Source of the DNA: VRUE01 sp963819755
GTDB lineage: Bacteria > Actinomycetota > Thermoleophilia > Solirubrobacterales > 70-9
Assembly: GCA_963819755.1 (NCBI GenBank)
Contig: CAWFXB010000001.1
Span: 310,001 to 374,000 of the forward strand
DNA: 64,000 bases
Direction: 5' to 3'
Shown piece by piece: positions 7,389 through 15,870 of the stretch. The notes under the pieces are model-generated. The model did no database searches. It was not told the origin of the DNA and saw only the letters and a list, made by a program, of their open reading frames with translations. The stretch's first letter is position 1; every line of letters begins with the position of its first letter. Position numbers and translations under genes: made by a program.

Positions 7389-9590
7389 ATGATTGCGCCC
7401 AGGTTCGCTTCGCCCCGTGCGCGTTGGATCGCGCTAGCGCTTGGCACTTGCCTCGCGTTCGTTGTGTTCGCAGCCTTTGTTGGTTCCGCCTCGGCGGCGC
7501 CAAAACGCACTGTGAGCACGGTCAACCTCTGCATCACGAAGACCGGGCCCTCCAAGGGCACCGTGCGCTTCGTCTCGAACAAACACTGCAGAAAGGGCGA
7601 GGTGCTCGTCCAGGTCGTCGGTGGCTCCGGCAGTCAGGGAGTCCTCGGCGTCCAGGAAAGCAGCGGCGAAGCCGGACCGCAGGGACCTCAGGGGCCCGTA
7701 GGCCCGCAGGGCCCTGCAGGACCTAAGGGCGAGAAGGGCGATCCCGGGGCGCGAGGTGCCACCGGTGCCCAGGGCAACAACGGCGCCAAGGGCGCGACCG
7801 GCGCCCAGGGTTCGCCTGGTAGCCCCGGCAACCCGGGTGCCAAGGGCGCTACCGGGTCCCAGGGCCCGTCGGGTAATCCAGGTGCCAAGGGTGCTACCGG
7901 CGCTCAAGGCGCTCCCGGCAACCCCGGTGCTAAGGGTGCGACCGGCGCAACGGGCCCACACGGCGCTGTGGGCGACACGGGTGCCACTGGCCCACAGGGC
8001 CAGAAGGGCGACCCGGGCGCGACCGGTGCCACCGGCCAGAAGGGTGAGCAGGGCCAGAAGGGCGACCCCGGCGACACGGGTGCCACCGGCCAGCAAGGCC
8101 AGAAGGGCGACCCGGGTGCAAAGGGCGACACCGGCGCCACCGGCGCCCAGGGCAACACGGGTGCTACCGGACCGCACGGAGCCGTCGGCGCAACCGGCCC
8201 ACAGGGCCAGAAGGGCGACCCGGGCGCGACCGGTGCCACCGGCCAGAAGGGTGAGCAGGGCCAGAAGGGCGACCCCGGCGACACGGGTGCCACCGGCCAG
8301 CAAGGCCAGAAGGGCGACCCGGGTGCAAAGGGCGACACCGGCGCCACCGGTGCTCAGGGCAACCCGGGCGCCAAAGGTGAGACTGGTGCCACCGGTGCTC
8401 AGGGCCAAAAAGGCGAGCAAGGAGCTAAAGGCGATACCGGTCCCCAGGGTGCGGTAGGTGCCACCGGTCCGCAAGGCCAGAAAGGTGAGCCGGGCGCTAA
8501 AGGCGATACCGGCGCTACTGGCCAGCAGGGTCAGAAAGGCGAGCCAGGTCAGAAAGGCGACACGGGTGCGACTGGTCAACAGGGTCAGAAAGGTGAGCAA
8601 GGTGCCACCGGTGCCCAGGGCAACCCCGGCGCCCAAGGCGACACGGGTGCAACCGGTGCCACCGGCCAGAAAGGCGACCCCGGAGCTAAAGGCGACACGG
8701 GTGCGACTGGTCAACAGGGTCAGAAAGGTGAGCCGGGCGCTAAAGGCGACACCGGCGCTACTGGTCCGCAGGGTCAGAAAGGCGACCCGGGTGTCAAAGG
8801 CGATACCGGCGCCACCGGTGCCCAGGGGAACCCGGGCACCAAAGGTGAGACCGGCGCCACCGGCGCTCAGGGCCAAAAAGGCGAGCAAGGAGCTAAAGGC
8901 GATACCGGCTCACCTGGTCCTCAGGGGCCTGTAGGTGCAACCGGTCCTCAGGGACCCCAGGGCGTTCCCGGTGCTAAAGGCGCGACCGGCGCTCAGGGCA
9001 ACAACGGAGCGAAAGGTGCCACGGGCCCACAGGGCAACAACGGTGCCAAAGGTGCAACCGGGCCTCAGGGCACGGCCGGCACCAACGGTGCCAAAGGCGC
9101 CACGGGTCCGCAGGGTCCTGCCGGTTCCGGGGGCTCCAAAGGCGCCACCGGCCCTCAAGGTACGGCTGGCACCAACGGTGCCAAAGGCGCGACCGGCCCT
9201 CAGGGTACGCAGGGCACGGCCGGCACCAACGGCTCGACCCTGATCCTGGGGAACAGCAACGGGTCGTTCTCGCTGTCCAGCACGGGACGATTCGTCGGGC
9301 TCAGTAGCAGCAGCACGACTGAGACCGATGTGCAGGCCGTGATGCCGGTCGCCAAGACCTTCACGAGCTTCTCGTGTCAGGCCAGCTCGGCGCCGACCAG
9401 CGGTACCACCACGTTCCGGGTGCGGATCAACGGTGCCAGCGTCGGCACCGCCTGCACGTTCTCGGGATCGGGTGACGGCAACACGGTGGCGGGTACCTAC
9501 GCCGTGGCCGCCGGCGACACCGTCGACGTTCAGGTGTCGAACAGCAGCTCGAACAGCTCCCGCTCATTCGCCTGGGGTCTGGGCGGGTAG
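7389..9590 (+). CDS. Secreted collagen-like Gly-X-Y repeat protein
   Basis: A 733-residue protein; the ATG at 7389 is chosen because AAGGAG lies about 10 bases upstream and a signal peptide follows (IALALGTCLAFVVFAAFVGS, then ASA). Residues about 40-92 form a short domain with two cysteines. Residues about 93-615 are nearly unbroken Gly-X-Y triplets, around 170 of them, rich in GAT, GDT, QKG and KGD/KGE, which in bacterial collagens build charge-stabilised triple helices without hydroxyproline. The last 118 residues (from STLILGNSNG) look like a beta-rich trimerising head with two cysteines. There is no sortase motif or C-terminal membrane helix, so it is probably released or held by its head domain. 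Confidence 0.9.
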   Translation: MIAPRFASPRARWIALALGTCLAFVVFAAFVGSASAAPKRTVSTVNLCITKTGPSKGTVRFVSNKHCRKGEVLVQVVGGSGSQGVLGVQESSGEAGPQGPQGPVGPQGPAGPKGEKGDPGARGATGAQGNNGAKGATGAQGSPGSPGNPGAKGATGSQGPSGNPGAKGATGAQGAPGNPGAKGATGATGPHGAVGDTGATGPQGQKGDPGATGATGQKGEQGQKGDPGDTGATGQQGQKGDPGAKGDTGATGAQGNTGATGPHGAVGATGPQGQKGDPGATGATGQKGEQGQKGDPGDTGATGQQGQKGDPGAKGDTGATGAQGNPGAKGETGATGAQGQKGEQGAKGDTGPQGAVGATGPQGQKGEPGAKGDTGATGQQGQKGEPGQKGDTGATGQQGQKGEQGATGAQGNPGAQGDTGATGATGQKGDPGAKGDTGATGQQGQKGEPGAKGDTGATGPQGQKGDPGVKGDTGATGAQGNPGTKGETGATGAQGQKGEQGAKGDTGSPGPQGPVGATGPQGPQGVPGAKGATGAQGNNGAKGATGPQGNNGAKGATGPQGTAGTNGAKGATGPQGPAGSGGSKGATGPQGTAGTNGAKGATGPQGTQGTAGTNGSTLILGNSNGSFSLSSTGRFVGLSSSSTTETDVQAVMPVAKTFTSFSCQASSAPTSGTTTFRVRINGASVGTACTFSGSGDGNTVAGTYAVAAGDTVDVQVSNSSSNSSRSFAWGLGG
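7989..8350 (+). repeat. 155-bp exact repeat within the collagen-like gene
   Basis: Bases 7989-8143 are identical to 8196-8350 at an offset of 207 bases, a multiple of both 3 and 9, so the reading frame and the triplet register are kept. Other parts of the triple-helix region are similar but not identical, which points to repeated internal duplication. Confidence 0.9.
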
Positions 9591-9605
9591 GCGGGTCAGG
9601 TCCAC

Positions 9606-9638
9606 GGGAGGGCCGGGCAATCCGCTCGGCCCCTCCTG
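9606..9638 (+). terminator. Possible terminator after the collagen-like gene
   Basis: GGGAGGGCCG near 9606 pairs with CGGCCCCTCC near 9627-9636, with one bulged base, starting 16 bases after the stop. There is no strong T-run, so this is a weak call. Confidence 0.35.
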
Positions 9639-9742
9639 TCGGTCCGCCCTTCGTGTTGGAGTGCTCGTCTCCTCTGGTGGCGTCGAACGCGCCGCCCGGC
9701 TAGCATCCCGCGCCGTCCAATCCAGAGGAGAATTCGAAACCG

Positions 9743-10258
9743 ATGAGCGAGCAGAAGTACGAGCTGACCACCGACCAGGCCGAGCGCGAGGCGTCCGGGG
9801 CCCACAGCTACGGCCGCTACCTCGAGGAGTTCGAGGTCGGAGCCGTCTACAAGCACTGGCCGGCCAAGACCGTGACCGAGGCTGACGATCACCTCTTCTG
9901 CCTGATCACGATGAATCACCACCCGCTGCACATCAACGACATCTACGCGGGCAACTCGCAGCAGGGCCGCAACGTCGTCGTCGGCCCGCTCGTCTACTCG
10001 CTGGCGCTCGGCATGTCGGTCTCCGACGTCTCCGGCAAGGCGATCGCCAACCTGGCGACCGAAGAACTCAGCCACCCCAACCCTGTCTTCCACGGCGACA
10101 CGCTCTTCTGCGAGACGGAGGTGCTTGACGTCAAGCCCTCGAAATCGAAGCTCGACCGCGGCGTGGTCAAGGTCCACACCCGCGTCCTCAACCAGGACGG
10201 CGTCCTCGTCGCCGAGTTCAAGCGGCTGGTGCTTGTGCCGCGGCGCGAACCGGGATAG
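9743..10258 (+). CDS. mch: MaoC-family hydratase, probable mesaconyl-CoA hydratase
   Basis: A 171-residue single hot-dog protein with AGAGGAG upstream of the start. The hydratase segment HLFCLITMNHHPLHINDIYA carries the Asn-x-x-His-type catalytic pair of MaoC enzymes, followed by VVVGPLVYSLALGMSVSDVS and the FHGDTLFCETEVLDVKPSKS strand. It closely resembles the MaoC protein that sits with ccr and ecm in Streptomyces, as I recall that protein. The enzyme would hydrate mesaconyl-CoA to beta-methylmalyl-CoA, the substrate of the lyase at 3.2 kb. The proteobacterial enzyme is about twice as long, so this would be the short actinobacterial form. Substrate is inferred from resemblance and pathway context. 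Confidence 0.82.
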   Translation: MSEQKYELTTDQAEREASGAHSYGRYLEEFEVGAVYKHWPAKTVTEADDHLFCLITMNHHPLHINDIYAGNSQQGRNVVVGPLVYSLALGMSVSDVSGKAIANLATEELSHPNPVFHGDTLFCETEVLDVKPSKSKLDRGVVKVHTRVLNQDGVLVAEFKRLVLVPRREPG

Positions 10259-10277
10259 GGAGCACCTCGTCCGCGCG

Positions 10278-11471
10278 GTGGCCGACTGGCTGAGCAGGGG
10301 CCTGGGCGCGCTCGAGCGGCTCTCGGATCGGGCCGCCGTCCTCCTCCTGGTCGTCGTCGGGCTGTTGCTAGCGCTGCCGGGGCTGGTTCTCAGCGGCGAT
10401 CCGAATTCCGACGGCCTCTTCTACGAGGTACAGGCGAAGGAGCTGCAGGGTGAGTCGCATCACGAAGCCATGCACAACGTCTTTGCCAGCGAGGAGGCCA
10501 GGGAAACGGCGGCGATCGAGGACGAACCCTCGGGTTCATATCGTGTCCTCAACCCCGCTTGGCAGCAGTTCAGCGCCCAGTTCTACGAGCGCCGCTGGCT
10601 GGTCCCCGGGTTGGCGATCGGGGTCGGCGCGGTCACCGGCGAGGGCGTGCCGACGGCGCTGAAGACCGTCTCGATGCTCGGCTACGCGCTGATCGGCGCT
10701 GTGCTCTTCCTCTTCTTGCGGCGCCGTTTCTCGGTCTCGATCAGCATCTTGGGCGCGCTCGCCTGCATGTTGCTGCCGCCGATGTACCGTTGGTCGTTCG
10801 GGCAGTTCGTCGACTCCTGGGGCGTCCTGCTCGAGTCGCTGGGACTGCTGGCGCTGGTCGTCGTCTCGGATCGTGGGCTGCGCTGGCTGCCACTCTGGAT
10901 CGGAGCGATGCTGGCGCTCTCGATCACCCGCGACGCGACGATGATCCTCGGCCTGGCGGCTGTCTGGCTGGCCATCATGCAGCTACGCGATCAAGCCTCC
11001 GCGCGCCGCAACGCCTGGATCCTCGGTAGCGGCGCTCTCGCGGCTCTGCCGGCATTGCTGCTGGGGGGCGCGCCGGTGCGGGAGAACCTCGCCTACATCC
11101 TCGCCGGCTACAACGTCCCCACGGATACGAGCTGGGGCCACATCATCTCCGGCTACCCGGCTCAGCTCTGGTCGACCGTGCACGGCAACCTCACCTATCC
11201 GCTGGAACACGGAACCGCCGGCCTGCTGCTCTACGGCGTGGTCGCGGTGAGCCTCGCGGCGATCGCGCTCGTCGTCCTGCGCCGCGCCCGTGGTGACGCC
11301 TTCTGGCTGATGGCGCATGGGGCGATCCTCGGCTGCATCGTCCTGCTCCTGGTCGCCAACAACCCGCAGGGGTACCGGCTCGAGCTGGTCTTCGTGCCGG
11401 TGATCGCTGCCGGCTTCGCGCTGGTGCTTAGTTACGGCGCCGCGCGGCTCAGCCGCGTTCCAGCGCGCTGA
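10278..11471 (+). CDS. Polytopic membrane protein, glycosyltransferase-39-like
   Basis: About 397 residues from GTG 10278; the exact start is uncertain. It begins with a hydrophobic helix (VLLLVVVGLLLALPGLVLS) followed by an extracytoplasmic-type loop starting GDPNSDGLFYEVQAKELQGE. Roughly nine more hydrophobic segments follow (GYALIGAVLFLFLRRR, ASVSISILGALACMLLPP-like, GLLLYGVVAVSLAAIALVVL). An acidic residue after TM1 and the overall layout resemble integral-membrane GT-C glycosyltransferases, but no family motif is firm. The 3' end overlaps the convergent kelch gene by 23 bases. Confidence 0.65.
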   Translation: MADWLSRGLGALERLSDRAAVLLLVVVGLLLALPGLVLSGDPNSDGLFYEVQAKELQGESHHEAMHNVFASEEARETAAIEDEPSGSYRVLNPAWQQFSAQFYERRWLVPGLAIGVGAVTGEGVPTALKTVSMLGYALIGAVLFLFLRRRFSVSISILGALACMLLPPMYRWSFGQFVDSWGVLLESLGLLALVVVSDRGLRWLPLWIGAMLALSITRDATMILGLAAVWLAIMQLRDQASARRNAWILGSGALAALPALLLGGAPVRENLAYILAGYNVPTDTSWGHIISGYPAQLWSTVHGNLTYPLEHGTAGLLLYGVVAVSLAAIALVVLRRARGDAFWLMAHGAILGCIVLLLVANNPQGYRLELVFVPVIAAGFALVLSYGAARLSRVPAR

Positions 11472-12579
11472 TCGGCAGCGATTCGACCGTGTGGGTGCCG
11501 ATCGGCCCGTTCGGCTTCAGGCCGGGGCAGTAGCTGCCGCCGATCGCGTAGATGCGGCCGTCGGCGACGCCGGCGCCGCCGCCACGACGTTCGAACTTCA
11601 TGTTGGGCAGCCGCTCCCACTTCGCGGTCTTCGGGTCGTACGCCCAGGCGCTGTTCGTGACCCAGCCGCCGCCGTTTTCCCAGTTGAGCTGGTCCTCGCC
11701 ACCGACGACGACGATCCTGCCACCCGCGGTGACGACCCGCGGCGAGGCGACGCCCATCGGCAGCTTCGGCAGGGTTTCCCATTCGTCGGTCTTCGGGTCG
11801 TAGCTTTCGAAGATGTCGAGCGAGCGGTCCTTGCTGCCGCGGCCGCCGGCGACGTAGAACTTGCCGCCGAGCGCGGCGCCGGAGATGTGATGGCGGCCGA
11901 TCTGCATCGGCGCGCCGAATGACCACTTGCCGGTGTCGAAGTCGTAGATTTCGAGCGTGTTGTAGACCGGGAACGAGCTGACGTTGAAGGTCTGTGGCGC
12001 TCCGCCCGCGACGTAGAGCTTGTGCCCGATCACCGTCACGGCACCGGCGGCGCGCGGCGGCTGGTGCATCGAGGCAAGCTGGGCCCAGCGATTCGTCTTC
12101 GGGTTGTATTCCCAGAAGTCGGTGGTCGGTTCTTCGCCGTTGAGGTAGCCGCCCGGCAGGTACAGCTTGCCCTTGTAGGTCGCCGCTTCGACGTGGTCGA
12201 GGCCGACGGGGAGGTGCGTCGGCTCACTCCAGCGTTTCGTGCGCGTGTTGAAGGCGAGCACGGTGTGCAGGTTGCCCGGCGGGCTGCCCCCGGCGGTGTA
12301 GATGACCGGGCCGATCGCGACCGCCGTCGACTCCACCTGGGTACGCGGCATTTCCGGTTCTGGGCGCCAGTGCCCGGCGGGAGCGGGCGGCGATTTCGGG
12401 TCTTTGCGGTAGAGGCCCAGGCGGCAGGGAGGGTTCGGCGTCGCCTTTTCGAAGCCGAGCGTCTGCCGCCAGTGGCCGGGCAGGTTGATCACGTTCGCTC
12501 CGGCGAGGACGCCGACGACGAGCACCAGCGTCATCGCGATCGCAAGCACGGCCAGGACCTTGGACCCTCTGCCTTTCAC
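11449..12579 (-). CDS. Membrane-anchored kelch-repeat beta-propeller protein
   Basis: A 376-residue protein with an uncleaved-type N-terminal helix (VLAVLAIAMTLVLVVGVLAG) and an external domain. Kelch signatures recur about every 50 residues: YTAGGSPPG, LYLPGGYLNG, LYVAGGAPQ, FYVAGGRGS, IVVVGGEDQ and IYAIGGSYC. Each is followed by a Trp-containing strand (KRWSEPTHLP, NRWAQLASM, KWSFGAPM, EWETLPKLP, KWERLPNM). Six blades suggest a full propeller. Such modules bind proteins or glycans; no catalytic residues are evident. Divergent from the aminotransferase gene. Confidence 0.85.
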   Translation of the reverse strand: MKGRGSKVLAVLAIAMTLVLVVGVLAGANVINLPGHWRQTLGFEKATPNPPCRLGLYRKDPKSPPAPAGHWRPEPEMPRTQVESTAVAIGPVIYTAGGSPPGNLHTVLAFNTRTKRWSEPTHLPVGLDHVEAATYKGKLYLPGGYLNGEEPTTDFWEYNPKTNRWAQLASMHQPPRAAGAVTVIGHKLYVAGGAPQTFNVSSFPVYNTLEIYDFDTGKWSFGAPMQIGRHHISGAALGGKFYVAGGRGSKDRSLDIFESYDPKTDEWETLPKLPMGVASPRVVTAGGRIVVVGGEDQLNWENGGGWVTNSAWAYDPKTAKWERLPNMKFERRGGGAGVADGRIYAIGGSYCPGLKPNGPIGTHTVESLPISALERG

Positions 12580-12652
12580 AGGCCGGGAGTATGGCGCGTC
12601 GGCACGGCGGGAGAAGGGTCACGGCGAAGTTGGTTGAATCTGTCAGGCGACG

Positions 12653-13816
12653 ATGGCCCCCGCTCAGGCGACCGACAAGATCCCGGTGTTCGACGTGCAG
12701 CTGAACGAGTCGCACGTCGAGGCCGTGGCCGCGACCCTGCGCTCGGGCTGGCTGACCATGGGCCCCCGGATCCAGGAGTTCGAGGCGGAGTTCGCCGAGC
12801 ACTTGGGGGCCCGGCACGCGATCGCCGTCAACAGCTGCACCGCGGCCCTGCACCTCGCCTATCTCGCGGCCGGGATCGGCCCTGGAGACGAGGTAATCGT
12901 GCCGGGAATCACCTTTGTCGCCTCCGCCGCCGCCGTGCGCTATTGCGGCGGTACGCCCGTACTTGCCGAGATCGTCGGCCAGGGAGATCTCAGTCTCGAT
13001 CCTGAAGACGTCGAGGCGAAGATCACCCCGCGGACGAAAGCCGTGTGCGCCGTCCACTACGGCGGCTATGCGGCGCCGTTGGCGGCGCTGGGTGAGATCT
13101 GCGAGCGCCACGGCCTGGCGCTGATCGAGGACGCCGCCCACAGCCCCGAGGCAATCGTTCCCGGTGAGAGCCGGAAATTGGGCACCTACGGGCTGGCCGG
13201 CACCTTCAGCTTCTTCTCGAACAAGATCCTCTCCTGCGGCGAGGGGGGACTGCTGGCGACCGCTGACGACGGGGTCGCCGAGCTGGCACGCAGCCGTCGC
13301 TCGCACGCGATGACGACCGGGACCTGGGATCGCCACCGCGGTCACGCGATGGGCTACGACGTGGTCGAGGTCGGCTACAACTACCGGCTCGACGAGCCAC
13401 GGGCGGCGCTGCTCTCGGCCCGCCTGCCCGATCTCGCCGCGGACATCGAGGTGCGCCGCGCCCTCACCGCCCGCTATCGCGAGCTGCTGAGCGACGTCGA
13501 TCAGCTGACGCTCCCCTACAGCGACGAGCAGGTCGCGGCCAGCTCTTGCTACGTGATGCCGGTGATGCTGGAAAACGCCGAGCAGCGCGACGCCGTGCGC
13601 AAGCTGCTCTCAGAGAGCCACGGCGTGCAGACCAGCGTCCTCTACCCCTCGATCAACGAGTTCACCGCCTACGGCCGCGGCGAGCAGAGCCTGCCCCGCT
13701 GCGAGCATGCCGCCCGGACCCAGCTGACCCTGCCGCTCTACCCCCACCTCGGCGAGGAGCGCCTGCAGCGGGTGGTCACCGCGCTGCGCGGGAGCATCGA
13801 CGAAGTCGCGGCCTAG
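12653..13816 (+). CDS. DegT/DnrJ/EryC1-type PLP-dependent sugar aminotransferase
   Basis: A 387-residue protein with the family features in order: SGWLTMGPRIQEFEAEFAEH at the N-terminus, NSCTAALHLAYLAAGIGPGD (PLP phosphate loop), the EDAAHSPEA segment with the ring-binding Asp, and Lys191 in FFSNKILSCGEGG as the Schiff-base lysine. The family aminates keto-sugar nucleotides to make amino sugars for surface polysaccharides. It opens the polysaccharide region and its stop overlaps the convergent excalibur gene by 4 bases. The exact sugar is not predictable. Confidence 0.9.
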   Translation: MAPAQATDKIPVFDVQLNESHVEAVAATLRSGWLTMGPRIQEFEAEFAEHLGARHAIAVNSCTAALHLAYLAAGIGPGDEVIVPGITFVASAAAVRYCGGTPVLAEIVGQGDLSLDPEDVEAKITPRTKAVCAVHYGGYAAPLAALGEICERHGLALIEDAAHSPEAIVPGESRKLGTYGLAGTFSFFSNKILSCGEGGLLATADDGVAELARSRRSHAMTTGTWDRHRGHAMGYDVVEVGYNYRLDEPRAALLSARLPDLAADIEVRRALTARYRELLSDVDQLTLPYSDEQVAASSCYVMPVMLENAEQRDAVRKLLSESHGVQTSVLYPSINEFTAYGRGEQSLPRCEHAARTQLTLPLYPHLGEERLQRVVTALRGSIDEVAA

Positions 13817-14106
13817 CTTCGCTGGACCTGTACGTCTCGCCTAAAAGCGGCATCGGCTCGCCTCGGCAGGCGAGTCCCCCGATAGCAGGGACAGGGATTG
13901 TCCTCGCAGGCGACCCCGTCATCGTCGCCGTCGAGCCGATCCGGGTCATAACGAGGGCCACCGTGCTTCAAGTAGAAGATCTGCGCCGCGCGCTGTGACG
14001 CGAAGTCGGCACAGTCCTTGTCGCGGGCAGCGGCGGGCGACGGCAGCGCTGCGAAAAGCGCGATGCCCAGCGCGATTGCGGTGGCGGCAACGGTAAGCGG
14101 TTTCAT
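13813..14106 (-). CDS. Secreted excalibur calcium-binding domain protein
   Basis: A 97-residue protein. The ATG at 14106 is preceded by AGGAGAG at good spacing, and a signal peptide follows (TVAATAIALGIALFAALPSP). The mature part is a single excalibur domain: DKDCADFASQRAAQIFYLKH, then DPDRLDGDDDGVACE, whose DxDxDG loop resembles an EF-hand calcium loop. A basic tail (RGTRLPRRADAAFRRDVQVQ) follows. These domains are found in extracellular proteins of Gram-positive bacteria; the role of a stand-alone copy is not known. Confidence 0.85.
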   Translation of the reverse strand: MKPLTVAATAIALGIALFAALPSPAAARDKDCADFASQRAAQIFYLKHGGPRYDPDRLDGDDDGVACEDNPCPCYRGTRLPRRADAAFRRDVQVQRS

Positions 14107-14180
14107 CTCGGGCTCTCTCCTGTCGTCGATTCCAAGTCTGGAGACTCGGACAGTACCCAAATAGACAGGGAGCTGAAGGT

Positions 14181-15077
14181 TCAGGTGGCGCGGGTGTTCT
14201 CGGCAGCCGCGAGGAAGCGGCTCCAGTCGCACTCCAGCCCGGCTAGGCGACTGCAAAGGCTTTTCAGCGCAGCGAAGTCGTCGTCAAGCTCCCACCCCCA
14301 GTGCAGGGTGATCGGCGCCCAGAGGGATTCTTCGGCCTCGATCATCCGCTCGATCCCCGGTAGGACGGCGGCGGCGCGGCCGTAGAGCGGGGCGTAGGAG
14401 GGCAGGTAGACGGCGTTGCCGTCCCTGATCGGGGTCGGGCGGAAGCCGAGCAGGCGGATGCTCTCCGGGCCGCCGCAGACGACGTCGAAGCGCTCCGCCA
14501 GCAGCGCGTACTGGGAGGCGTCGAAGCGGTTGAAGGGCGGCACGAACACGGGGGCCTCGATCCCGGTCTCGGTCAGGATCGAGAGCGCCAGGTCGATGCG
14601 CTCTTCCGTCTCGGCGATGCCGAGGCCACAGAGCTCGGAGTGACGGCGCGGGTTGGCGTGGCGGGTGCGATGGTCGAGGCCGTGCAGGGCGAAGGTAACG
14701 CCGTCGCGCTTGAGGGCCTCCAGCTCGGCGATCTCGGCGTCTTCGAGCGGGCGCCACTCGTCCTGCTTGGGGTCGAGGTAGTCGCGTGAGACGCGCGGCG
14801 TCACCGCGAGGAGATAGGGCAGGCCGGCCTCGGCGAGGACCGCGTGGAAGCGCTTGAAGGCCTCGGTCCCGAAGCGTCCCGAGGGGTCGAATGCGTCGGC
14901 GTGGGGGAACTCGTCGACGCGCACGAGCGGCCAGGGCCTGCCCGTGCCGGCCGCGTTGCCATCCGGCCACTTGAGCCGTCCGAGCTTCAGCCCTACCGCT
15001 TGCGCGTAGCGGACTGGCGCCGCCGGTATCCGCCCGGCCGCTGTGATCTGCGGCGTCGCCTCGCTCATCTCCCGCAT
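14181..15077 (-). CDS. Polysaccharide-deacetylase-like protein (DUF2334 type)
   Basis: A 298-residue protein with no signal peptide. LVRVDEFPHADAF near residue 51 carries an acidic pair typical of NodB-fold metal sites. VTFALHGLDHRTRHANP has the HG-x-DH-like histidines, and VFVPPFNRFDASQY matches the PP-x-x-x-x strand of DUF2334 proteins. The C-terminal ITLHWGWELDDDF has a further His. The fold is likely a deacetylase-like beta/alpha barrel that acts on a surface sugar, in keeping with its neighbours, but activity is not shown. Divergent from the nucleotidyltransferase with a 61-base gap. Confidence 0.72.
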   Translation of the reverse strand: MREMSEATPQITAAGRIPAAPVRYAQAVGLKLGRLKWPDGNAAGTGRPWPLVRVDEFPHADAFDPSGRFGTEAFKRFHAVLAEAGLPYLLAVTPRVSRDYLDPKQDEWRPLEDAEIAELEALKRDGVTFALHGLDHRTRHANPRRHSELCGLGIAETEERIDLALSILTETGIEAPVFVPPFNRFDASQYALLAERFDVVCGGPESIRLLGFRPTPIRDGNAVYLPSYAPLYGRAAAVLPGIERMIEAEESLWAPITLHWGWELDDDFAALKSLCSRLAGLECDWSRFLAAAENTRAT

Positions 15078-15138
15078 GATCTCAGCCGGCCCCGCCGCGA
15101 CCCGATCCGACGCCGAGCCCGTGGGTAGGCTGCGGGCC

Positions 15139-15870
15139 GTGAAACGCGCAGTCGTACTCGCTGGCGGTCTGGGGATGCGCCTGCGCCCCTACACCACCGT
15201 CCTGCCGAAGCCGCTGATGCCGGTCGGCGACCGCCCGATCCTCGACGTGATCGTGCGCCAGCTCGCCTACCACGGTTTCGAGCGGCTGACGATCGTCACC
15301 GGTCATCTCGCCGAGCTGATCGAGGCCTTCTTCGGCGACGGCGAGCGCTTCGGCATCCCGATCGACTACTACCGCGAGGAAGAGCCGCTCGGCACCGTCG
15401 GCGCGCTCAGCCTGCTCGACGGCCTCGACGACGACTTCCTGATGATGAACGGCGACGTGCTCACTGACCTTCCCTACGGCAGCTTCTACGACGGGCATCG
15501 AAGCTCCGGGGCGGCTGCGACGATCGCCGCCCACCAGCGCGAGGTGCAGGTCTCGCTCGGCGTGCTCCAGTTCGACGGCGGCGACGCGGACCGCCTCACC
15601 GGCTACATCGAGAAGCCGAGCTACAACTACGAGGTCAGCATGGGCGTCTACGCCTTTTCGCCGCGGGTGCTGCCGCTGATCGAGCCCGGCGAGCGACTCG
15701 ACTTCCCCGACCTCGTTCTGCGCCTGCTCGAGGCGGGCGAGGAGGTCCGGGCCAGGCGCAGCGAGGACGACTACTGGCTCGACATCGGTCGCCATGACGA
15801 CTACGAGACGGCGATGGACGAGTTCGAGCGGATGCGGGACCGGTTCCTGCCCGGCGACACCTCGGGGTGA
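15139..15870 (+). CDS. Sugar-nucleotide nucleotidyltransferase
   Basis: A 243-residue single-domain NTP-transferase starting at GTG 15139. The signature VVLAGGLGMRLRPYTTVLPK with PKPLMPVGDRPILD is present, as is MNGDVLTDLPYG carrying the metal-binding Asp. The sequence YIEKPSYNYEVSMGVYAFSP matches the glucose/mannose-1-phosphate nucleotidyltransferase group. The enzyme would activate a hexose-1-phosphate as an NDP-sugar for polysaccharide synthesis. The stop overlaps the next start by 4 bases (GTGA), so the two are translationally coupled. Which nucleotide and sugar are used cannot be read from the sequence. Confidence 0.88.
   Translation: MKRAVVLAGGLGMRLRPYTTVLPKPLMPVGDRPILDVIVRQLAYHGFERLTIVTGHLAELIEAFFGDGERFGIPIDYYREEEPLGTVGALSLLDGLDDDFLMMNGDVLTDLPYGSFYDGHRSSGAAATIAAHQREVQVSLGVLQFDGGDADRLTGYIEKPSYNYEVSMGVYAFSPRVLPLIEPGERLDFPDLVLRLLEAGEEVRARRSEDDYWLDIGRHDDYETAMDEFERMRDRFLPGDTSG

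Noticed and set aside
7434..8888. A 484-codon minus-strand frame opposite the collagen-like gene
   Set aside because: Its regular composition simply mirrors the Gly-X-Y repeat on the other strand; it has no start signal or homology.
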